A stretch of DNA of 34,836 nt from Flavobacterium sp. KMS (lineage in GTDB: Bacteria; Bacteroidota; Bacteroidia; Flavobacteriales; Flavobacteriaceae): contig NZ_JSYP01000030.1 of NCBI RefSeq assembly GCF_000813005.1, positions 1 to 34,836 on the forward strand, read 5' to 3'. Made by a program: the position numbers and the translations under genes. The stretch's first letter is position 1; each line of letters starts with the position of its first letter. Positions 33,659 through 34,836 of the stretch are shown one piece after another. The notes beneath the pieces are model-generated. The model worked only from the letters and a program-made list of their open reading frames with translations, made no database searches and was not told the DNA's origin.

Positions 33659-34423
33659 ATGGCGATACCTAATCCGAAAGATTATACATATAATGTTGCA
33701 AAAGACATTCAAGAAATGTTACATTCTTTAAGGAATCTTGCAGTTGACTATTCCGATATAATAAAAGTCGTAAATGTTACGGATGTACTCTTTTACTTTC
33801 AAGATATAAACCATAGAGATTTTTATTTTTACATTGGCTTTCCCGATAAAAAGTCAAATGGAATGCCAACGCTTTTTCCTATGAGGTTTGCACCAGCGAG
33901 TCATGATTCTATTGATGGTACAGCTGGAGAGGTTGATAAAGATAAGATTTTTAAATATTTTCTTACTTGGATTAAGATTATACAGGATTATAATTCTGTT
34001 AGTTTTAATCAAGAAGAAGCCTTTTTGAAAATTTATGAAGAAGAAATTTATTCGGATTTTGAAAGTATTGACGAGAATGCTACTACTCATCCATTTAATA
34101 ATATTCAACAAAATATTTTATATAATTTTTTGTCAGCAGCTTCGATTTATTTGGAAAATAAACATCCTAATGATGAAGAAGTCGCGAATATCTGTTCAGA
34201 AACCTTAGACTTAAGAGATAATATTCAAAATTTAACTAAGAAAGATTTTTCCAAGCGGTTATCTAAAGTTTTTGCGAAAATTAAAAAGTTTAGTTTGCAA
34301 ACCTTTTTAGAAATTTCGGATGTAGCAAAAAAAGAAATTTACAAATATTTACTTAAAGAAGGTGTGAATAAGCTACCAAATTGGATTGATGATATTCATA
34401 CGTTTTTTATTTTAAATGTCTAG
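33659..34423 (+). CDS. Hypothetical protein, partner of the HD-like gene
   Basis: A 254-residue soluble protein with no family that I recognise. The N-terminal half is mixed alpha/beta with an aromatic-rich segment (DVLFYFQDINHRDFYFYIGFPD). A GTAGEVDKDKIFKYFLTWIKIIQDYN helix leads to a mostly helical C-terminal half (QQNILYNFLSAASIYLENK, FSKRLSKVFAKIKKFSLQTF). No catalytic motif, signal peptide or membrane helix is visible. The start at 33659 is 26 bp after the HD-like gene, and both are on the same strand, so they form a two-gene unit. It could be a partner, regulator or target-recognition protein; nothing in the sequence decides this. Confidence 0.7.
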   Translation: MAIPNPKDYTYNVAKDIQEMLHSLRNLAVDYSDIIKVVNVTDVLFYFQDINHRDFYFYIGFPDKKSNGMPTLFPMRFAPASHDSIDGTAGEVDKDKIFKYFLTWIKIIQDYNSVSFNQEEAFLKIYEEEIYSDFESIDENATTHPFNNIQQNILYNFLSAASIYLENKHPNDEEVANICSETLDLRDNIQNLTKKDFSKRLSKVFAKIKKFSLQTFLEISDVAKKEIYKYLLKEGVNKLPNWIDDIHTFFILNV

Positions 34424-34457
34424 AGATGCAACCTTGTATATCCATAAAGACACATAT

Positions 34458-34537
34458 CTAGCCCTGATAGAAGGGAAAATCCTTTTTTATTGTTTTTCTC
34501 AATAAAAAAGATTTGGAATGATAGCAGGAAATAGCTC
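34458..34537. repeat. Palindromic intergenic repeat, copy 2 (inverted)
   Basis: Begins CTAGCCCTGATAGAAG and ends GCAGGAAATAGCTC, the reverse complement of the element at 8331-8406 with a different AT-rich stem. It lies 35 bp after the stop at the end of the two-gene cassette and may serve as a terminator. Confidence 0.75.
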
Positions 34538-34571
34538 CTGAAAAAATCTTTAGAAAATAAATTATTTCTTG

Positions 34572-34836
34572 ATTGTTGAGTTACTTGCGGGGCTTCTCCC
34601 GAAGTTTCGGGACGCTCAGCCTGACAAGTTTGTGATTGTTTTGTGTGCAAACTTGTATATAGATATTTTTTGTTTCTACCCAATCTTGTCACCCTGACGA
34701 AGGAAGGGTCTCCGTAAGAAACTAACACAAAGCTTTTCTTGATTGTCGAGTTACTGGCGGAGATTGCTTCGCCAGTTCGCTATCGCTTGTGTCTTCGTTC
34801 CTCAGAAAGACAAGTTTGCGGTTATTTTATGTGTAA
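34572..34836. repeat. Mosaic of GTCGAGTTACT and CAGAAAGACAA intergenic repeats
   Basis: The last 413 bases contain no credible gene. TTGTTGAGTTACTTGCGGGG (34575) and TTGTCGAGTTACTGGCGGAG (34743) are two copies of the element seen at 1953-1994. CGTTCCTCAGAAAGACAA at 34795-34812 matches the right arm there. Between them are CCGAAGTTTCGGG and CACCCTGACGAAGGAAGGGT-type segments. The element may continue beyond the window. Confidence 0.75.

Noticed and set aside
34420..34728. A 102-residue minus-strand protein at the right edge
   Set aside because: The frame is made of palindromic intergenic repeats that recur elsewhere in noncoding DNA, and it lacks a credible start context.
31296..34836. Integrated island using tRNA-Leu as an attachment site
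   Set aside because: No integrase gene is present and no second copy of the tRNA 3' end was found downstream in the window. The region is accessory-looking but has no proven boundary.

Overview
The window looks like chromosomal DNA of a Flavobacterium-like member of the Bacteroidota. The evidence is AT-rich DNA, promoters of the Bacteroidota type (TTTG about 19 nt before TAnnTTTG), A-rich translation starts with almost no Shine-Dalgarno sequences, a TonB-dependent receptor with a carboxypeptidase-regulatory-like N-terminus, several DUF families common in flavobacteria, and many intergenic palindromic repeats built on words such as CGCAAAG and ACGCTGATAAAACGGAT. Most genes are ordinary chromosomal ones. 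The accessory-looking parts are the two window edges and a few repeat-rich gaps.

Layout. 1-780: the 5' end of a probable ISAon1-type transposase gene on the minus strand, then a three-unit tandem array of a 138-bp palindromic repeat, then tRNA-Asp with its promoter and terminator. 974-6157: an AraC regulator followed by a three-gene tripartite efflux set (TolC, HlyD/EmrA, MFS). 6160-8329: small membrane and exported proteins. 8429-10473: a minus-strand pair of a family 2 glycosyltransferase and a flippase-like membrane protein. 10617-16403: ruvC, hemW, a D-2-hydroxyacid dehydrogenase flanked by a duplicated scrap of the hemW 3' end, a tightly packed cyclase/GNAT/DUF4260/MmcQ run, and a PH-SHOCT protein. 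16549-17649: a DUF4407 protein. 17948-21880: a TonB-dependent receptor with a beta-propeller phytase lipoprotein, probably a phytate-scavenging unit. 22113-25762: pckA, DUF423, and a saccharopine dehydrogenase-like gene with a candidate operator. 25949-29421: a five-gene minus-strand operon (lipoprotein, DUF6624, BlaI, M56/BlaR1, TonB-like). 29795-31377: an M20 dipeptidase and tRNA-Leu. 31740-34423: a SMI1/KNR4-like orphan and a two-gene cassette in which the first protein has an HD phosphohydrolase residue pattern and the second is unrecognised. 34424-34836: repeats only.

The strongest regulatory result is upstream of the BlaI operon. A perfect CTCTACA-AA-TGTAGAG palindrome, which contains the known BlaI/MecI core TACA-N2-TGTA, overlaps an exact Bacteroidota promoter (TTTG-N19-TACATTTG). 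This predicts direct autorepression. Its BlaR1-like partner carries a TonB C-terminal-like module instead of a penicillin-binding sensor, so the signal is probably not a beta-lactam.

The best candidate for an undescribed system is the HD-domain plus unknown gene pair at 32604-34423. The evidence is only co-orientation, 26-bp spacing, an accessory setting and a plausible catalytic pattern in the first protein, so any function is inference.
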